This document shows positions 61,331 through 64,000 of a stretch of 64,000 nucleotides of DNA, piece by piece; within the stretch, counting starts at the first letter, position 1; each line of letters opens with the position of its first letter. Source of the DNA: Stictocephala bisonia (Eukaryota > Arthropoda > Insecta > Hemiptera > Membracidae); contig JAQJVL010002204.1 in the NCBI GenBank assembly GCA_035578905.1, positions 1 through 64,000 on the forward strand, in the 5' to 3' direction. Made by a program: the position numbers and the translations under genes. A model generated the notes under the pieces. It was not told the origin of the DNA and ran no database searches. It saw only the letters and a list, made by a program, of their open reading frames with translations.

Positions 61331-64000
61331 TGAAACTCAAAGATCGCAAGAATTCAACTCAAAGATCGCAAGATTGAAACTCAAAGATCGCAAGAATCAA
61401 ACTCAAAGATCGCAAGATTGAAACTCAAAGATCGCAAGAATGAAACCCAAAAATCGCAAGAATGAAACTAAAAGATCGCAAGATTGAAACTCAAAGAATG
61501 CAAAATTGAAACTCAAAGATCGCAAGATTAAACCTCAAATATCGCAGGATTGAACTCAAAGATCGCAAGATTGAATCTCAAAGATCGCAAGATTGAAACT
61601 TAAAGATTGTAAGATTGAAACTCAAAGATCGCAAGATTAAAACTCAAAGATCGAACGATTGAAACTCAACGATCGCAAGATTGAAACTCAAAGATCGAAC
61701 GATTGAAACTCAAGGATCGCAAGATTGAAACTCAAAGATCGCAAGATTGAAGCTTAAAGATAGCAAGATTGAAACTCAAAGATCACAAGATTGAAACTCA
61801 AAGATCGCCAGATTGAAACTAAAAGATCGCAAGATTGAAACTCAAAGATCGCAAGATTCAAACTCGAAGATCGCAAGATTGAAATTTAAAGATAGCAAGT
61901 TTGAAACTAAAAGATCGCAAGATTGAAACTCAAAGATCGCATGATTGAAACTAAAAGATCGCAAGATTTAAACTCATAGATGGCAAGATTGAAATTCAAA
62001 GATCGCAAGATTAAAACTCAAAGATCGCAAGAATAAAACTCATAGATGGCAAGATTTAAACTCAATTCGCAAGATTAAAACTCAAAGATGGCAAGATTGA
62101 AACTCAAAGATCGCAAGATTGAAACTCAAAGATCGCAAGAATTAAACTCAAAGATCGCAAGATTAAAACTCAAAGATCGCAAGATTCAAACTCAAAGATC
62201 GCAAGATTGAAACTCAAAGATCGCAAGAATGAAACCCAAAGATCGCAATAATGAAACTAAAAGATCGCAAGATTGAAACTCAAAGAATGCAAGATTGAAA
62301 CTCAAAGATCGCAAGATTAACCCTCAAATAACGCAGGATTGAACTCAATGATCGCAAGATTGAAACTTAAAGATTGCAAGATTGAATCTCAAAGATCGCA
62401 AGATTGAAACTCAAAGATCGAACGATTGAAACTCAAAGATCGCAAGATTGAAACTCAAAGATCGCAAGACTGAAACTCAAAGATCACAAGATTGAAACTC
62501 AAAGATCGCAAGACTGAAACTCATAGATGGCAAAATTTAAACTCAAAGATCGCAAGATTAAAACTCTTAGATCGCAAGTTTGAAATTCAAAGATCGCAAG
62601 ATTGAAACTCAAAGATCACAAGATTGAAACTTAAAGATCGCAAGATTGAAACTCAAAGATTGCAAGATTTAAACTCAATGATGGCAAGATTTAAACTCAA
62701 AGATAGCAAGATTGAAACCTAAAGATAGCCAGTTTGAAACTCAAAGATCGCAAGATTGAAATTAAAAAATCGCAAGATTGAAACTCAAAGATCACAAGAT
62801 TGAAATTCAAAGATCGCAAGATTGAAACTCAAAGATCGAACGATTGAAACTCAAAGATCGCAAGATTGAAACTCAAAGTACAAACGATTGAAACTCAAGG
62901 ATCGCAAGTTTGAAACTCAAAGATCGCAAGATTGAAACTCGAAGATCGCAAGATTGAAACTCAAAGATCGCAAGATTGAAACTCAAAGATCGCAAGATTG
63001 AAACTCAAAGATCACAAGATTGAAACTCAAAGATCGCAAGATTGAAACTCAAAGATCGCAAGATTGAAACTCGAAGATCGCAAGATTGAAATTCATAGAT
63101 AGCAAGTTTGAAACTAAAAGATCGCAAGATTGAAACTCAGAGATCGCATGATTGAAACTCAAAGATCGCAAGATTTAAACTCATAGAAGACAAGTTTGAA
63201 ATTCAAAGATCGCAAGATTGAAACTCAAAAATGGCAAGATTGAAACTCAAAGATTGCAAGATTTAAACTCAAAGATAGCAAGATTGAATCTCAAAGATCG
63301 CAAGATTGAAACTTAAAGAGTGCAAGATTGAAACTTAAAGATCACAAGATTAAAACTCAAAGATCGAACGATTGAAACTCAAAGATCGCAAGATTGAAAC
63401 TCAAAGATCGAACGATTGAAACTCAAGGATCGCAAGATTGAAACTCAAAGATCGCAAGATTGAAACTCAAAGATTGCAAGATTGAAACTCAAAGATCGTA
63501 AGATTGAAACTCAAAGATCGCAAGATTGAAACTCAAAGATCGCAAGATTGAAAGTCAAAGATCGCAAGATAGAAACTTAAAGATAGCAAGTTTGAAACTA
63601 AAAGATCGCAAGATTGAAACTCAAAGATCGCAAGATTGAAACTCAAAGATCGCAAGATTGAAAGTCAAAGATCGGAAGATTGAAGCTTAAAGATAGCAAG
63701 ATTGAAACTCAAAGATCGCAAGATTGAAACTCAAAGATCGCCAGATTGAAACTCCAAGATCACAAGATTGAAACTAAAAGATCGCAAGATTGAAACTCAA
63801 AGATCGCAAGATTGAAACTCGAAGATCGCAAGATTGAAATTCAAAGATAGCAAGTTTGAAACTAAAAGATCGCAAGATTGAAAATCAAAGATCGCATGAT
63901 TGAAACTCAAAGATCGCAAGATTTAAACTCATAGATGGCAAGATTGAAATTCAAAGATCGCAAGATTGAAACTCAAAGATCGCAAGAATGAAACTCAAAG

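Larger units (their letters stand above)
51881..64000 (+). repeat. Right satellite arm, distal HOR array (about 1.9-2.5 kb units)
   Basis: Variant-rich monomers resume at 51881. GTACAAACG recurs at 52301, 54498, 56387, 58319, 60378 and 62878, giving units of 2,197, 1,889, 1,932, 2,059 and 2,500 bp. An independent marker, TAACCCTCAAATATCGCAGG, lies at 53941, 55874 and 57762 (its CCCT; spacings 1,933 and 1,888) and in a variant form at 62321. Within a unit the order is GTACAAACG, GACTGAAAC, GAAAGATTG, AAAGAAAGCAAG, CTCGAAG, CAGAGATCGCATG, CATAGAAGACAAG, AAAAATGGC, AAAGAGTGCAAG, GATCGAACG, GATCGTAAG, GAAAGTC. The array runs off the window with no sign of ending. Confidence 0.95.

Overview
This window is a block of eukaryotic satellite DNA. 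I see no gene, RNA gene, transposon or single-copy sequence in it. Apart from one homopolymer tract, every stretch reads as head-to-tail copies of a 22-bp monomer. In the orientation used here the monomer is GATTGAAACTC followed by AAAGATCGCAA (8 of 22 bases G or C; one CpG and one GATC per copy). The satellite part (about 58.3 kb) would hold roughly 2,600 monomers. The scale, the higher-order structure and the absence of genes point to centromeric, pericentromeric or other constitutive heterochromatin of a eukaryote. I do not recognise the satellite and cannot name a species.

Layout. (1) 1-19730: the array runs with the canonical monomer on the minus strand, starting with two diverged monomers at 1-35. 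(2) 19731-19734: the array flips orientation across a 4-bp spacer, and everything to the right has the canonical monomer on the plus strand. (3) 19735-37490: variant-rich plus-strand array with nested higher-order repeats (HORs), including a 2,391-bp and a 2,965-bp duplication. (4) 37491-39850: much more homogeneous monomers. (5) 39851-47756: a damaged centre made of a degenerate lead-in, 4,165 bp of pure A, 1,536 bp of pure G, then about 2.2 kb of satellite full of one-base indels. I read this centre as a sequencing or assembly artefact. (6) 47757-51880: homogeneous monomers again, with runs of about 26 identical copies. (7) 51881-64000: variant-rich HOR array with a period of about 1.9 kb, loosening to 2.1-2.5 kb near the end.

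Structure at several scales. Monomer variants are not random: the same variants recur in the same order, giving HOR units of about 1-3 kb that share long blocks. Some variants occur in both arms and must predate the inversion. Others appear private to one arm: a GTACAAACG monomer on the right, and a monomer whose left-strand form is TCTTTTGGTTTC on the left. One recurrent variant changes two bases and creates the dyad ATCGAACGAT. A perfect monomer array puts a TGA in every frame on both strands, so open frames longer than about 21 codons exist only where variants or indels interrupt the pattern. The multi-kilobase open frames across the homopolymers are meaningless.

Limits: repeat boundaries are approximate because they were read by eye. 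Offsets between duplicated blocks come from matching rare variants by position and should be good to a few bases.
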